A stretch of DNA of 64,000 nt from Sphagnum compactum (GCA_965153455.1 OZ234495.1:15806875-15870874), one strand, 5' to 3'. Counted from the first letter of the stretch, positions 1 to 11,767 are shown. Program-made: numbers and translations. Notes: a model not told the origin generated them from the sequence alone.

Positions 1-1246
1 GAGTTCAAAAATAATTTATAGTACTTCCGGTGGCATTATTATAACATTTTAAATAATTTAAAATGAAAATTTAAAAAAAGTTATGAGGTTTGAAAGTAGG
101 AAGGGTCCAAAGAAAAAAAAAACGACGTGTTTCGTAAGTTGGAAAGTTTATTTCTCTTGTTGTTTTTTCATTACTCATTTTCCTTTACATTTCAAAGATG
201 ATTTCTTGAACTTGAGGTAGTGCTCCCAGAACATTTTAAATCACTCAAATTGAAACACATGTGATGGATATATAAATAGCTAATGAATATATATATCCTT
301 GTTAAGTTATAAGTAGTTTTATAATCATAACATAATTGAAGAATAATATTTTAGCAGTGGCGCACTAATGGCCATACTAATCGTATCAATAGGAATCATA
401 ATCGAAATTAGTTGCAAATATATCCCATAGTGGGTGGTGGAGATGTGGACACATGGCATAATCATATTTTAGTTAAATTTCTACTTCTTGGCAAAACCCT
501 TTTTTTTTGGGGCTAAACTTTTACCGCTTAATAAAACTTCTATTTCTTCTTGGGTTAAACCTTTACAAATTGGAAATTAATTTTTTTGTTCTAAACCCAT
601 ACCTTTTGGCAAAACTTCCATCTTTTTATGGCTAAACTTTTATTTGTTGGAAAAAGCTCTATCTTTTCTTGGTTAGATTTTGATCTTTCAAAAAACTTTT
701 ATATTTTCTTGAATTAACTTAAAAACTATTTTTTCAACAAAATCTTTTAACAAAACTTTTGGCTACCCTATTGACTTAACCATCTTATTGACATTATTAC
801 ATTATTGACTTAACTTGTTTTTTATTTATGTACATACCTACCTACTTAACCACTAACCTACCTACATATTTATTTACTTACCTACCCACCCTCACTCACC
901 TACCTACCTATCATTTACATGATGTTAATGGCTACCAATGCATGATACACAAAATATGAACATATTACATTAAATGAACTAGCAACCATTTTAATCATAT
1001 TTGATCCACTAATGTTAATAAACAATAACCTTGAATGCGGGTATTGCACATTCGATCGATTTTTATTATGCCCACGTAAGTATTGCATATTTTGGTAGTT
1101 ATAGTTAAAAGTTAAAATAATTGAAAATCCAATCACAAAACACAATACCCACATATGAAAACAATGTCATTTCAAATACAATACATCTCCATAATTATTA
1201 CATATTTTGCGATGAAAATGCAAGCATTTCTTTTCTTTTCTTTTGG

Positions 1247-1290
<44 letters not shown>

Positions 1291-2430
1291 TTTTTTTCTT
1301 CTAATTGTTTTCTTGTTAAATTTTTTTCCCTATTATTCATCACAATTAGTTTATTTCTTCTATTTTAAAGAAAATTATCATCATCAATTTTTTCATTGAG
1401 CATGCATATTTTATGCCCAACATTTGGGTATTGCACAAACCAGCCGACATTTTATGCTTCAAATGTGGGTATTGCAAAATCATTTAAACAAAATTAATGT
1501 TTATTTTGTGACCTTTATGCAAGTATTTCACATTGAACTTGATGTTTTTGAATTTTTTTTAATTTAATAATCCTACATTGCAATATGTTTCAAACTCGTA
1601 TTTTTAAGGAAAATTTCAACAAAGCATTAATGCAATGCTCACATTCAAAGCATGTAAACATAATATAAACGTGAGGTTACAATTGCAATAAGATAAACCT
1701 TGTATGTATTGATGCAAGTATTACATCTATCAAAACTTTTTTAAATGTCCAAAACATGGAAAACATGAATTCTATGCCATTGTTTATGTTAAAGAAACTT
1801 AAATAAGATATGCATGCTACTTACTAACCTCAAAAGACACCTTTCTAAACCATTAGCCACCATGTCATGTGTTCATCAATAAGTTCTTATTGTTGTAACC
1901 ACCTTAATAACATGTTGATAATGATACAATTGGAGTTGAATGACATTGGTTACAAATTGGTATTTCATGGTTATTCAAAGTATACATCAAACACGTGATA
2001 CATATTAATATGAAAATTAAAAAAATATAAACTAAACCCCAAAAAATTACATGGGTATGAACATATATAGTCTATTGGATTTTTTTTAAAAAGAAAAATT
2101 GAAATTAAAATTGAAAATAAAAATAAAGGATATAGAAAAACAAATTTTATTTTTTGGAATTTTGAAGACAAAAAATAATAAAAATAAGGGGAAAACAAAA
2201 AAAAAATTTAAGACAAACATAATAAAAGAAAAAAGAATATTCTAACATTTAAAAAAATGATAAATGGAAAAGTAAGGCGGAAAAAACCCAAAGGTTTTTT
2301 TATTATTGAAAAAACAAAAAAAGGAAAACAAAGCAATGAAAAGGAAACAAAAACAAAAACTATTCTTTTTGAGTTAACAATAACAAGAAAAAATTCTTCA
2401 AGAAAAAACCAAAAAAAAGGAAAAGAAAAC
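1..2430. other. AT-rich intergenic DNA, no gene seen
   Basis: No open frame here has coding character; the short frames are products of A/T runs. The stretch at about 840-910 is built of CTAC/CCTAC steps similar to those near 30.7 kb. A possible CACTA-like right end (GTTGCAAATATATCCCATAGTG, read across 413-434) lies near the left edge. Confidence 0.6.
1249..1287. repeat. (TA)n microsatellite
   Basis: An uninterrupted TA dinucleotide tract of about 39 bases, followed by a T-rich run. A shorter TA tract occurs near 33240-33262. Confidence 0.95.
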
Positions 2431-2439
2431 AAACTTTGA

Positions 2440-3360
2440 CACGCTCCCTGGCTACTTGATAGACTCCAAATGTGAGTCTGAAGTGAAAACAACGAAATAG
2501 TAAAGAATCGAGGCACCTTCCCTAGCTCGCAGCACTTTGGGGGTAAAGGGGCGTGCTGGAGTTCCGGGATGGGACTAGGAAGAATGAAAAGCACATAATC
2601 ACTCACACGGATTTACACAAACCAAACAACAAGTTGATTAGTGCATAGTTGAAGCACTTTTAGTGTTAGGACGAGCCATGGGCAAACTCAGATTCACAAG
2701 ACTCACCTTGCCCAGACTTGGGGGAAGCCACCACCTTCCCCCTTATAGTATACTCTGTGCCTCTCCACAAGGCCCACATCCAAATGACATTTTGTCCCAG
2801 GACTCCCAAGTGGAAGAAATTCCCAAAATTGGGATTCCCATGACTTTGGGGCCCATAACTTCGTGTGAAAACCTTCAATTGTGATGGGGTCTAAAGCAAA
2901 GTTGTAGCCCTTGTTGAGAGCTTTTCAACGGTATGTCGCACGCCACCTGCACGCAAGGACATCAAGTCGATTCCTGACTTTTAGTGGTCGGGAGTTAAAC
3001 TGCCAATTTGATTCTCAGCCTTTCTTTTGGCCATAACTTGTGTTTTAGATGTCCAAATGAGTCATGCGAGCCCATTTTAGACATCTATGTTTCAATAGTT
3101 TTTTAATGATATAAAGAACTCTTCAATTCAATGGGTTTTGACCCCTGTAATTACCCTCTAAAAATTTGGGAGTCCATTGAGACTCCAACTCCCAAAGTGG
3201 GAGTTCACTTGGGAGTGAAGGTTCATTCCCTCACACTCTTTTGCACTCTTGGAAGCACAAGATGTGACTCCCGGGCTTCGCTTTTGGCCCGCAACCTTGA
3301 AAGCCCTTGCCTTGGTCGCAAGCCCAAGGCTAAGGTTGTGATAAATTTCTTCTTCTAGAA
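2440..3360. repeat. Less AT-rich island, possible LTR or retroelement remnant
   Basis: This block differs sharply in base composition from the A-rich and T-rich DNA on both sides. It has the look of a plant LTR or untranslated retroelement leader: phrases such as 'aagttgtagccc' and 'ggccataactt', and repeated 'gggagt' and 'actccc' words that can pair. No coding frame with recognisable domains runs through it. No terminal repeats or target duplication were found, so the assignment is by appearance only. Confidence 0.3.
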
Positions 3361-4388
3361 TTTTAAAAGTAAAAAAAAACTAGAAACAAGAAAAAAGAAA
3401 AAAAAATTGTTTTTTTCTTTTTATCTTATTTATTTTTATATTTCCATTTCCTTTTCCTTTATTATTTTATCTTCTTCTTATTTTTTTTCTTACTTTTCCT
3501 TTTTGTATTTATTTTCAAACCAAAACAAAAAAAAGGACAAGGAAAAGGATAAAACCATACCTTGTGTGATGTGTATAACTAATGATGCTGCAACAAAAAA
3601 TGACAACAAGTGCAACAATATGATGAAAAAAAATAAAATTTTTGAAGAGGGAGAAGGAAAAAAATAAAAAATGATGAAAAAGTTATAGCAATAAAAGCAA
3701 CAAAGAAACAAAAGATGAAAAAAAAACTAAAATAATAACAAAAATGAAAAACAAAAAATGAGAAGAAGAAAAATCTATCGCACAAACAAAAGAAAATAAA
3801 AGAAAATAATAACAATAAATTTGTTAAAAAGAGGGAAAAAATGATGAAAAAAAAGTTATAGCAATAATTAAAAAGAAGAAGATGATGGTGGAAGAAAAGA
3901 AATAATGAATAATTTTTTTTTGAAATCTCAACAAAGCGTAGGCTAATGAAAAGAAAAGAAAAAACCCACCTCACCCTAATGGCAATTACAATACTAGTTC
4001 AAAGCAACATCCCGTATATGATCATCAGGTATGGGAAAGGTATATATCCCTTCCCCTTATCCATTTTCTTTAAACGGATATACCCAATGAAATTTGAGAC
4101 CACCAAATCCAGCAATGTCATTGGCTGTAGCCTTTTTTTTCTGCACACCTACATCATGTTAGAGGGGGGAGGCCAGGGGTGGGGACTTGCAGATTATGAC
4201 GGCGTAACGGTGGGATGTGGACGACCATTATGATGCGGAATGTGCAGCGTAGCAGCGTCGTCCTCTTTCTTCCCGGCTCCCGCGCCCGAGAGTGCGCGTC
4301 GCGCGACAAGCAGGGGTGGGGGCAATTGCGGTGATGACGGAGGCGGTGAGGCGCTGCTACTCGCGTGTCGATCCCAATTTCTCGGGCC

Positions 4389-4485
4389 TTTTTGAAGGTA
4401 TCTCTTCTGTCGTGGACTGTCTACAGAGCTTTCCTTTTTGAGGGTATCTCTTCTGTCGTGGACTGTTTGCAGAGCTTCCCTTTTT
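4389..4485. repeat. Two-copy tandem repeat of about 48 bp
   Basis: The unit starting 'TTTTTGAAGGTATCTCTTCT' is followed at once by a near-identical copy starting 'TTTTTGAGGGTATCTCTTCT'; both contain 'GTCGTGGACTGT' and 'CAGAGCTT'. It lies just upstream of the small cysteine-rich gene, in its presumed promoter or leader. Confidence 0.9.
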
Positions 4486-4560
4486 GTGAGCTTGAAGTGG
4501 CTGCCAATCTTGTACTGCGGTAAAGAAGAAGAAAGCTCCCTTTTAGTGTGTGTAGCGTCC

Positions 4561-4608
4561 AATTAGAGAGAGAAACAACGAGAGAAAAAGAGAGAGAGAG
4601 AAAAAGGT
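4561..4608. repeat. GA-rich low-complexity tract
   Basis: Runs of GAGA and GAAA, typical of plant core promoters and 5' leaders. It precedes the first ATG of the small cysteine-rich gene by about 280 bases. Confidence 0.7.
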
Positions 4609-4884
4609 TGGAGGCGAAGAGGTCACAGATTGTTCCACTTTAGCTTTCGGGCTTCCCTTCTGTCTTTCATTACAAGAGTTTTGCCATAAGGTCTCCTGTG
4701 AAATACGATCTCTTGTTATATTTTCAAACGAACCAGAGTTGTTTGGTACTTACAACAGAGTGTGCACGAGGAGCAAGAATGGAAGCAAGTTGTAGTAGGA
4801 AAGAGTGTGGGCAGGTTTAGAGTTTAGTGCATATGTCCGAGTGACATTATTCTGTGTATCGCAATTATCAATCCTGTGGAGGCG

Positions 4885-6870
4885 ATGGATATGGCGGATC
4901 AGTTGACGGATTACCGCAGAATAGCAGTGAAGGGAATCACTGCGCTGGAACAGGTAGGGCGCTTTACGATCCGCGTCTTTGTTCAGGTACGAGGAAACTG
5001 CAGCTCCACATCAAGTGTCAAATTTCGCTGGTTAGATCGGAATTGCAAAATACTTCTGTATCCAAAAAATGTAATTGTCGATATTTGGCATCGCACCCGG
5101 TTCAAGAATGTTGCTTCTGTACTTCCGATTTGTATGTATTTGATCTGAACAGCATAACACACCGCATGTGAATAGAACCATAGAGACATCAAAGGCAGTA
5201 TAAAGGCAGCAGCATGTATGTCTCGCAGTGAATGCATGGATTGATTACACTAATGATAAGATGGAATAGTTGGGAGTGTCTCTCTAGCATTTCCTTCTAC
5301 AAAAAGTCTGCAGTGACTCTGAATCCTCTCGCATTGAGAAGGCATTGATTGCTTCCGGGAGGGTTAGAATTTTTTTGGAATTCTTCTTTTGACTTCTATA
5401 AAAAGGATGCACAAATAGAAGAAGATCTCTTAAGTGACTTTTCTTTTCTCACTGTATGTTGCGAATTTGGACAAGGCATGATGACTGACGATGCAGGAGC
5501 TTTGCATTGTCATTCTACAAATGCCAGTGATCTTGTAGTATAATTGTTTTTCAACAAACTTATTGTGAACAAAACGTTTCCATGAGAGAACTAAGAGCAG
5601 CTCTACCCATGCTCAGTCTGTGGCCCTGAAACAATATTTCTCACATCCAAGATTAGTTACTTACTTTTTTCCAACCTTACCCATAAAACTGAAACTGGGA
5701 CTGCAAAAGGTGGGAGACTGCTATTAGCAACCCACCTGGACCAACAAACCATCTAGCCAATTAACAACAGGTGTTAGGCTTTGCTGTGGCTTTGGCCAGC
5801 CTCAGCATCCTGTGCAAAAATGCTGAGTCAACACCATTTTGCTGAGCCAATCTGGCATGCCCTGACTTTTCTTCATCCAAAATTTGCTGTACAGTGCTGG
5901 TGGAGATGCTCTAACTTGTGTAATGATGTCCTACTTGGCTACAGGTAGAAAGTTTGTGCAAACAGAGCATGGCCACACAGGGCGACACAACTTGCTGCTA
6001 CCTTTCAGTTCAGGATGCATGTGAAACAGGTTGCGGTGCAGCTTGTGAGAGGGCTAGCCAGAATGCAAACTCCAGTAATGCTTACCAGGTCTGTACTTTT
6101 TTGTATGTCAGTTGCTTGCCCAGATTTGCTCACCCCTCATCCTTGAAATTGATAAGAAAGTCTTCTCAAGCATGATGGACTGGATTTGATGGAGCAGAGT
6201 GCTGTTGTTTTTGTTCCTTTGTTCTGCCTTCCCTATGGTTTGGGTCCTAATTGAAACTGATTCAACTTCAGTTGAAAGTAGTAATGTGGTTGTTAGTCAG
6301 TTGTCAATTTACCATATGGGCTCTGATGGTGCAAGTAGTTTCATTTACAACTCAGACACTGCTCCCATAGAAAGTATATGAACTATCAGTTGATGGAAAA
6401 TAGAAGGGACGAAGATCAGGTGTGTTCCTAAAACAGAAGCAGCAGTGGCTGCATTATCATAAAGAAGCAGCAATGTCTTACAGAGCCTGTACTGTGTTTC
6501 GATTGTCAAATCAGGTTTACCATGAGAATTGGCAAACTGTAGATGGTGTTTCAGTCAGTATTGACAGAACTTGCAAGTAGACTTAGAAAAAGACTTTGCA
6601 GAGTGTTGATTTCTCAAAGCTTTGTGTATATTACAGGCTGCATCTATGTCACATCATTTGGCTGTGTAATTGCTGATTCCATCAATCCATGGAGATCTTT
6701 TTCTTGGGATTAAGCATTGAATGATATGAGTAGGTGTGCATGGTTTTGTGGCTGATCAATTCTCCAGTGTTTTTTTGTTTTCCTTTTGTCTCCAGGATTG
6801 CCGCCAGGCATGTCTGCTGGCATGTGTGAGACCAGATGTGGGGAAATTCAACACTACCATCCTGAAGTGA
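4885..6870 (+). CDS. Small cysteine-rich protein, unrecognised, with twin CX3C core
   Basis: I do not recognise this family. Three exons join in frame with GT-AG borders: 4885-4953, 5945-6088 and 6796-6870, giving 95 residues. All three exons are in phase 0. The start is the first ATG (a second follows two codons later). There is no signal peptide or membrane segment. Nine cysteines are concentrated in the last two exons: C28, a C40-C41 pair, then C49/C53/C57 and C73/C77/C81, that is two CX3CX3C motifs separated by 15 residues. Paired CX3C motifs 11-16 residues apart define the small Tim chaperones of the mitochondrial intermembrane space, and the length fits, but the rest of the sequence does not look like Tim8/9/10/13 and each motif has an extra cysteine. 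The gene model itself is moderately secure because splice sites, phase and cysteine spacing agree. Homology is unproven. Confidence 0.6.
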
Positions 6871-8860
6871 TGGAGAGTTGGAGGCTGGAAGAGAACGATC
6901 AGTCTTGTGGAGGTGGGCACGTTTGGTTCATACACTATTCTCAAGACTCAATACATGTGTGGGATGAGTCAAGTGCAGTCTTCTGGACCTAGCTCCATTA
7001 CACTTCATTTGGTTTCTTCACCACTAAAGTAGCATGGATATATATGCTTGAACACTTTTTGGATGATGAAACCTCCATTCAAGAATACTGTTCTTTCTTA
7101 GCATATGTTGCCAGGATTCTGCTTAGCTATTATATGCTCTATTGACACTTCTGGAGGAAATGAATTTTGTCTCATCACAGTGTGAGAAATTTTGGGTGGC
7201 AGTCTCCTCTTTAGGATAGTAGGTCTGACCTAGATATTTCTTCTCTTCCACCAATAGTGCATCAGCAGGCATAGCATGGTTCATGATTCACACCTTTACC
7301 CAATTGAAAGAGATTGGACTGATACATCAGTGTGAAATTTCAACAGGCCAGCTAATGTTCCAGAAATCGAGTGGATTTGGATGGCATGTTTTGGGGAGTT
7401 CTTGGGAATTCGGAAGCTCTATTTTGTTGACTTTCAAGCTTCTATCAGATCAAGTTGAAAAATGCATATGCTAAGAAAGAATATTTTGTAGCAACTACAG
7501 GCCGTAGCATGCCATCAACCTCTCACACAAGTTCCTACATGCTATTTTAGATGACTGCACTTGTTCTTGTTTGTATTAGTTTCAAAGTCTTCTTATGGAA
7601 TTTTTTCTGCAATCTCATTCCAGTGATCTTGGTGAAGTGTTACAGCAGCCAAATAACTGCAAGATTCTTAATGGATTGCAATGCTAGAAGGTGCGTGTTT
7701 TGAGCCCCAATCAACAAACCTGTAATTAGCCAACAGAACAAAAGTCCCTTACCTTCAACTGCATTTGCTTGCAATAATAATGTCAATAGACATTGTGCAT
7801 TCTTCTTCTACTATTAAGGTAGCAGAAATGTTGTAGAAACTCATATACTTTTGTAGACCACTTTGCAGACACTGCAAGCTGAGCTGCATACATGAACAGG
7901 GCTTACTATTGTGCAATAGTTGGAAAGGAATTTGTGGCGCATCAAATTCAAGCACAAAGATTTTCACACCTACTGAGTTGCTAGACTCTTAATTTCTTCA
8001 AACTTATATATTCAGCTACAAATGCTCAGCTGGTGCAATTTTGCGAAGGCAGGGCCCAAAATGCAATGGTGACAAACAAAATACCTGCCTGCTTCCTCTT
8101 GACATGATTGAGTAGATTTTTTGTGTCTGGCACATGCTTGCATACACACAATGCAACACACAACATATTGGGTACCTTCTTGCAGACGGCAACACAAATG
8201 GAATCTAACCTTGGAAGAGTACTCCATTCAAGGGCAGCAGAAGTTGGTGTCCATTGCTAAACCCCGGCATCAAAAACAATAGTAACTTATAATAACTCCA
8301 TAAAAGAGGACAACAAATTTTCCATTAGAATGTGACAATTTGCTAAGAATTCCACATCATAGAGTCCTTATGTGTTCATTGCTGAGAGATTGTGGACTTT
8401 TTTCTGAATGAGGAAAATTTGGAACTTGGGTGTTAAGCTGAGCACCCAAGAAGACAATTTCTTTTCTCTTCTCCCAAATCTCTCCCCCCTTCTTTATACC
8501 CTCTATGTGAAGCCTTCTCTACACCTTCAGCTTGGATGCTTGCTTCATAAGAAAGACGAGCTCAAATGAAATGAAGCTTCAAACTGTTGTTGTTGTTGTG
8601 AAGATTTCTCTGCAAGTCTTGTAGATATAAATATGTCGTAAACTTTGTAACAAGTTCTAGAGAATTTGTCAATTCAAAATTTGAGGAGCTGAATGATTTC
8701 TTATCCCAACTGCCCAAAACCCTAAATCTGGCAAACCTGCTTTTGCTGAAATTTTTGAACATTTGTCATTTGTGGTGTTTAATGTTACCTTCAAATTGTT
8801 GTTGTGGAAATCCCTTTGCAATGTGGTAGATATGAATGTGTTCTAACTTCTAACTTTGTA
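6871..8860. other. 3' flank and spacer, no gene seen
   Basis: This is ordinary unique-looking DNA with only short frames on both strands. It probably includes the 3' untranslated region of the small cysteine-rich gene. A CCAAAACCCTAAA word near 8716 matches the plant telo-box, but no gene follows it directly. Confidence 0.5.
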
Positions 8861-8861
8861 T

Positions 8862-9290
8862 GGTTTTTCTTTTTTTCTTTTTTTTTTCTTTTTCCAATTT
8901 TGTGATGTTGCTCAAGTGGTGATCATCCTTAAAAAATAGTTAGCCAAATTTGACAATATTCACAAAATATAAAAGTAGAAAAATCTTGAGCACCATTTCA
9001 TGTTGTAGGCAGTTGTGGCGATTTTTGGGCGATTTTAAGGAAATTTTATGATCATTTTCGGCGAATTTATTTTCAAAAAACAGGGAATTTGTGACAGAAT
9101 TATTTCTATTTCAAAATACATTTATATCAAAAATGGCAAAAGTTCGCCACTAAAAGAATTAGTGAAGTTACATCAAGTGACAACAGTGTTTTTATTTTCA
9201 ATTTTCTCATGTTGCTCCAAAAAAATGGCGATTGGCCACAAAAGGATTTAGCCAAATCTGGCTACAAGACAAATAAAATCACTGAGTGAC
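8862..9290. repeat. Dispersed repeat family, two partial copies
   Basis: Two related stretches, about 8862-8955 and 9183-9290, share a T-rich start, 'ATGTTGCTC', 'GGCGATTGGCCAC' and an 'AGCCAAATCTGGCT' core (complete in the second copy). The core is a short inverted repeat (AGCCA/TGGCT around AATC). Relatives occur near 17302, 19945 and 41393. No coding capacity was found. It is probably a non-autonomous transposon family. Confidence 0.6.
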
Positions 9291-9370
9291 AAGTACTATA
9301 AAGGTGTCGGGTCAAACTGGAGAGATGGATTTTGTTTTTGAGGTTTAAAATGTTTGTTCTGCCCGACTGC

Positions 9371-9384
9371 CCAAAACCCTAAAA
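9371..9384 (+). promoter_or_regulatory. Telo-box-like promoter motif
   Basis: CCAAAACCCTAAAA lies about 750 bases before the CCT8 start codon, and a TAGGGTTT word follows near 9459. AAACCCTA boxes are common in promoters of plant translation and housekeeping genes. The assignment rests on motif and position only. Confidence 0.4.
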
Positions 9385-9644
9385 ATTGGGAATATTTTTC
9401 CCGGGCTGACGTCTGTTCCTTTGGCGCGGAGGTTCGTTCCCATCCTGTTGGCAGTTTCTAGGGTTTGTTTGTCCCTGCAGTTCTTGCCGCTTTCTCTTTA
9501 TCGCTCCTTCCCTGCTTTTCTCTAGCGTCGATCGATCTCCTCTTCTATTCTCTTCTCTTCTCTTCTCTTCTCGAGGTGTTTTGCATCTGCTTCCTTATCG
9601 GTTCTTCTACTGTGGAGTTTGCCCTCTTGCTTCATTTCTCGCTC

Positions 9645-10096
9645 TTCTTGCCTTGTTGTTTGTCGCACGATTTCATTTCTTGCTGTTCTTTTGTTGACGT
9701 AATTTTGTGTGCTTCTTGGTTTGTTCACACTCTTCTGGCTGAAACATTTAGCAGCAGCAGCAGCAGCAGCAGCAGAACTATCTTCTTCTTCTTCTTGCAA
9801 GAATCCTCAGTCTCGCCTCCTTCCACGTCCTGTCATTCACTTTCTTCTTTCCCGCTTCTTTTTGTAGACCTAGATTTGGACTTGTGTGCTTTCTTGTTTG
9901 AGGCTTTTTGGCAGAAGCAGCAGCATCTTCTTCTTCTTGCTCAAATCCTCACTTTTGTTTTGCCTTCTTCAATCTCCTGTCTTTCACTCTCTTTTTTGTC
10001 TCTTGCTTTTGTGGACTCGGTCTTGGACTTGTGTGCTTCTTGTTTGAATAGAAGAAGTAGGAGGAGGAGCAGCAGCATCTTTTCCTTAACTGTCAT
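9645..10096 (+). repeat. Degenerate tandem repeats in the CCT8 leader
   Basis: Three pyrimidine-rich units, roughly 9645-9815, 9816-9957 and 9958-10096, each contain a 'TTGTGTGCTTTCTTG'-like word, a CAG-repeat tract and 'CTTCTTCTTCTT'. The word CTTGTGTGCT recurs at 9881 and 10028, a spacing of 147. The first unit is longer because of an expanded CAG tract (9751-9775). The block ends about 33 bases before the CCT8 ATG, so it probably lies in the 5' leader or in a leader intron. Confidence 0.7.
9751..9775 (+). repeat. (CAG)n microsatellite
   Basis: About eight GCA/CAG repeats inside the first leader unit, followed by a TTC tract. It falls in a long open frame that I do not regard as coding. 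Confidence 0.9.
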
Positions 10097-10129
10097 CTTG
10101 TTGGGGGAATCAATCGGTCGTGCGAGACA

Positions 10130-11767
10130 ATGGGATCCTTCCACTTGCCGAGCTATGGTATGCAGACGATGCTGAAGGAAGGCCATAAGCTGATGTCTGG
10201 TTTGGAAGAAGCGGTTCTCAAGAACATCGAAGCATGTATCCAGCTCTCCAAGATCACCTCGACCTCTCTTGGACCAAATGGGATGAACAAGATGGTGATC
10301 AATCATTTGGACAAGCTGTTTGTGACCAATGATGCAGGCACCATCATTCAGGAGCTCGAGGTGCAGCATCCAGCCGCGAAACTGCTGGTCATGGCTGCCA
10401 AGGCACAGCAAGAAGAGATTGGAGATGGAGCTAATCTGGTGGTTTCCTTCGCTGGAGAGCTTCTTCAAGGCGCAGAGCAACTCATCAGATTAGGGTTACA
10501 CCCCAGTGAGATAATTGGGGGTTATAGCAAGGCTAATGTTAAGGCACTGGAGTTGCTGCAGGAGTTAGAGGAGGCTGGCTCAGAGAAAATGGATGTGCGC
10601 AAGACTGAGGAAGTGGTGAAGCGCATGGTATCTGCAGTTGCTAGCAAGCAGTATGGACAGGAGAGCATTCTCTGTCCGCTTATTGCTGAGGCGTGCATTC
10701 AAGTGTGCCCTGCAAATCCAGCTAACTTCAATGTGGACAATGTCCGTGTTGCAAAGATTCTTGGAGGTGGCATCCATGATACCTGTGTGGTGCGTGGGAT
10801 GGTCCTCAAGAGTGAAGCTGCAGGTACCATCAAGAAAGCAACTAAAGCGAAGATCGCTGTGTTTGGCGCAGGAGTGGACACATCAGCAACAGAGACCAAG
10901 GGCACTGTTCTCATCAACAGTGCCAATCAGTTGGAAAATTATGCAAAGACTGAGGAGGCCAAGATTGAGGAGCTTGTCAAAGCAGTAGCTTCTTCAGGAG
11001 CTTCTGTTGTAGTCAGTGGAGGGACAATTGGTGAGATGGCTCTGCATTTCTGTGAGCGGTACAAGTTAATGGTGATAAAAATCTCTTCCAAGTTTGAGCT
11101 TCGAAGGTTCTGTCGCACAACTGGTGCAGTTTCTTTGGTGAAATTGGGGCAGCCTTCAGCTGATGAGCTTGGCTATGCTGACTCCATTTCGGTTGATGAG
11201 ATTGGCGGAACAAGAGTGACAGTGGTAAAGAACGAGGAGTCAGGAAACCTGGTTTCAACAGTCGTAATCCGGGGTAGCACAGACAGTGTGTTGGATGATG
11301 TTGAGCGAGCGGTTGATGATGGAGTCAACTCCTACAAGGCCATGTGCCGGGACAGTAGGATTGTTCCAGGGGCAGGTGCAACAGAAATCGAGTTGGCCAG
11401 AAGGTTAAGGGATTATGGTGCCAAGGAAACAGGACTAGACCAATATGCAATTGAGAAGTTTGCTGAAAGTCTTGAAGTGGTACCACGGATTCTGGCTGAG
11501 AATGGAGGACTGAACTCAACTGACACTATATCCTCCCTCTATGCTGCACATGTTGCTGGCAACTTGAAGGCTGGTGTAGATGTTGAGCAAGGAGGGATAA
11601 AAGATATGACCGCTGAGGATGTGTGGGATCTTCTTACCACCAAATATTGGGCACTTAAGTTGGCCACTGATGCTGCCTGCACAGTTCTTCGAGTAGATCA
11701 GATCATCATGGCAAAGCAAGCAGGTGGACCAAAGGGCAGGCCGGCAGATGGTGGAGATGAGGATTAA
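10130..11767 (+). CDS. CCT8: T-complex protein 1 subunit theta (CCT8)
   Basis: The 545-residue protein is a full-length group II chaperonin subunit. Theta is one of eight paralogues in the cytosolic TRiC/CCT ring that fold actin, tubulin and many other proteins using ATP. Nucleotide-site motifs are present: TSLGPNGMNKMV (about 45-56), VTNDAGTI (about 65-72), GDGAN (about 98-102, the theta form of GDGT) and VPGAGATEIEL (about 412-422). The C-terminus carries VLRVDQIIMAK followed by a Gly- and acid-rich tail. The sequence follows plant theta subunits from end to end, with no frameshift. The ATG at 10130 gives the family's usual N-terminus and length. The whole coding region is one exon, which is unusual for a plant CCT gene and could mean ancient intron loss or a retrocopy. 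Upstream lies a repeat-rich pyrimidine leader. Confidence 0.97.
   Translation: MGSFHLPSYGMQTMLKEGHKLMSGLEEAVLKNIEACIQLSKITSTSLGPNGMNKMVINHLDKLFVTNDAGTIIQELEVQHPAAKLLVMAAKAQQEEIGDGANLVVSFAGELLQGAEQLIRLGLHPSEIIGGYSKANVKALELLQELEEAGSEKMDVRKTEEVVKRMVSAVASKQYGQESILCPLIAEACIQVCPANPANFNVDNVRVAKILGGGIHDTCVVRGMVLKSEAAGTIKKATKAKIAVFGAGVDTSATETKGTVLINSANQLENYAKTEEAKIEELVKAVASSGASVVVSGGTIGEMALHFCERYKLMVIKISSKFELRRFCRTTGAVSLVKLGQPSADELGYADSISVDEIGGTRVTVVKNEESGNLVSTVVIRGSTDSVLDDVERAVDDGVNSYKAMCRDSRIVPGAGATEIELARRLRDYGAKETGLDQYAIEKFAESLEVVPRILAENGGLNSTDTISSLYAAHVAGNLKAGVDVEQGGIKDMTAEDVWDLLTTKYWALKLATDAACTVLRVDQIIMAKQAGGPKGRPADGGDED

Noticed and set aside
4194-4562. A 122-codon minus-strand frame
   Set aside because: It spans the 48-bp tandem duplication, so part of the protein would simply repeat; no known motif is present.
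9465-10175. A 236-codon plus-strand open frame before and overlapping the CCT8 start
   Set aside because: It is made of pyrimidine-rich repeats coding mainly for Ser, Leu and Phe, is in a different frame from CCT8 and resembles no protein. It is best seen as leader DNA.
9941-10480. A 179-codon minus-strand frame across the CCT8 start
   Set aside because: It is the antisense shadow of conserved CCT8 codons and of the repeat leader.
10130-11767. CCT8 as a dead processed pseudogene
   Set aside because: The frame is fully intact with all nucleotide-site motifs and no poly(A) tract was seen after the stop; a pseudogene of any age should have lost this.
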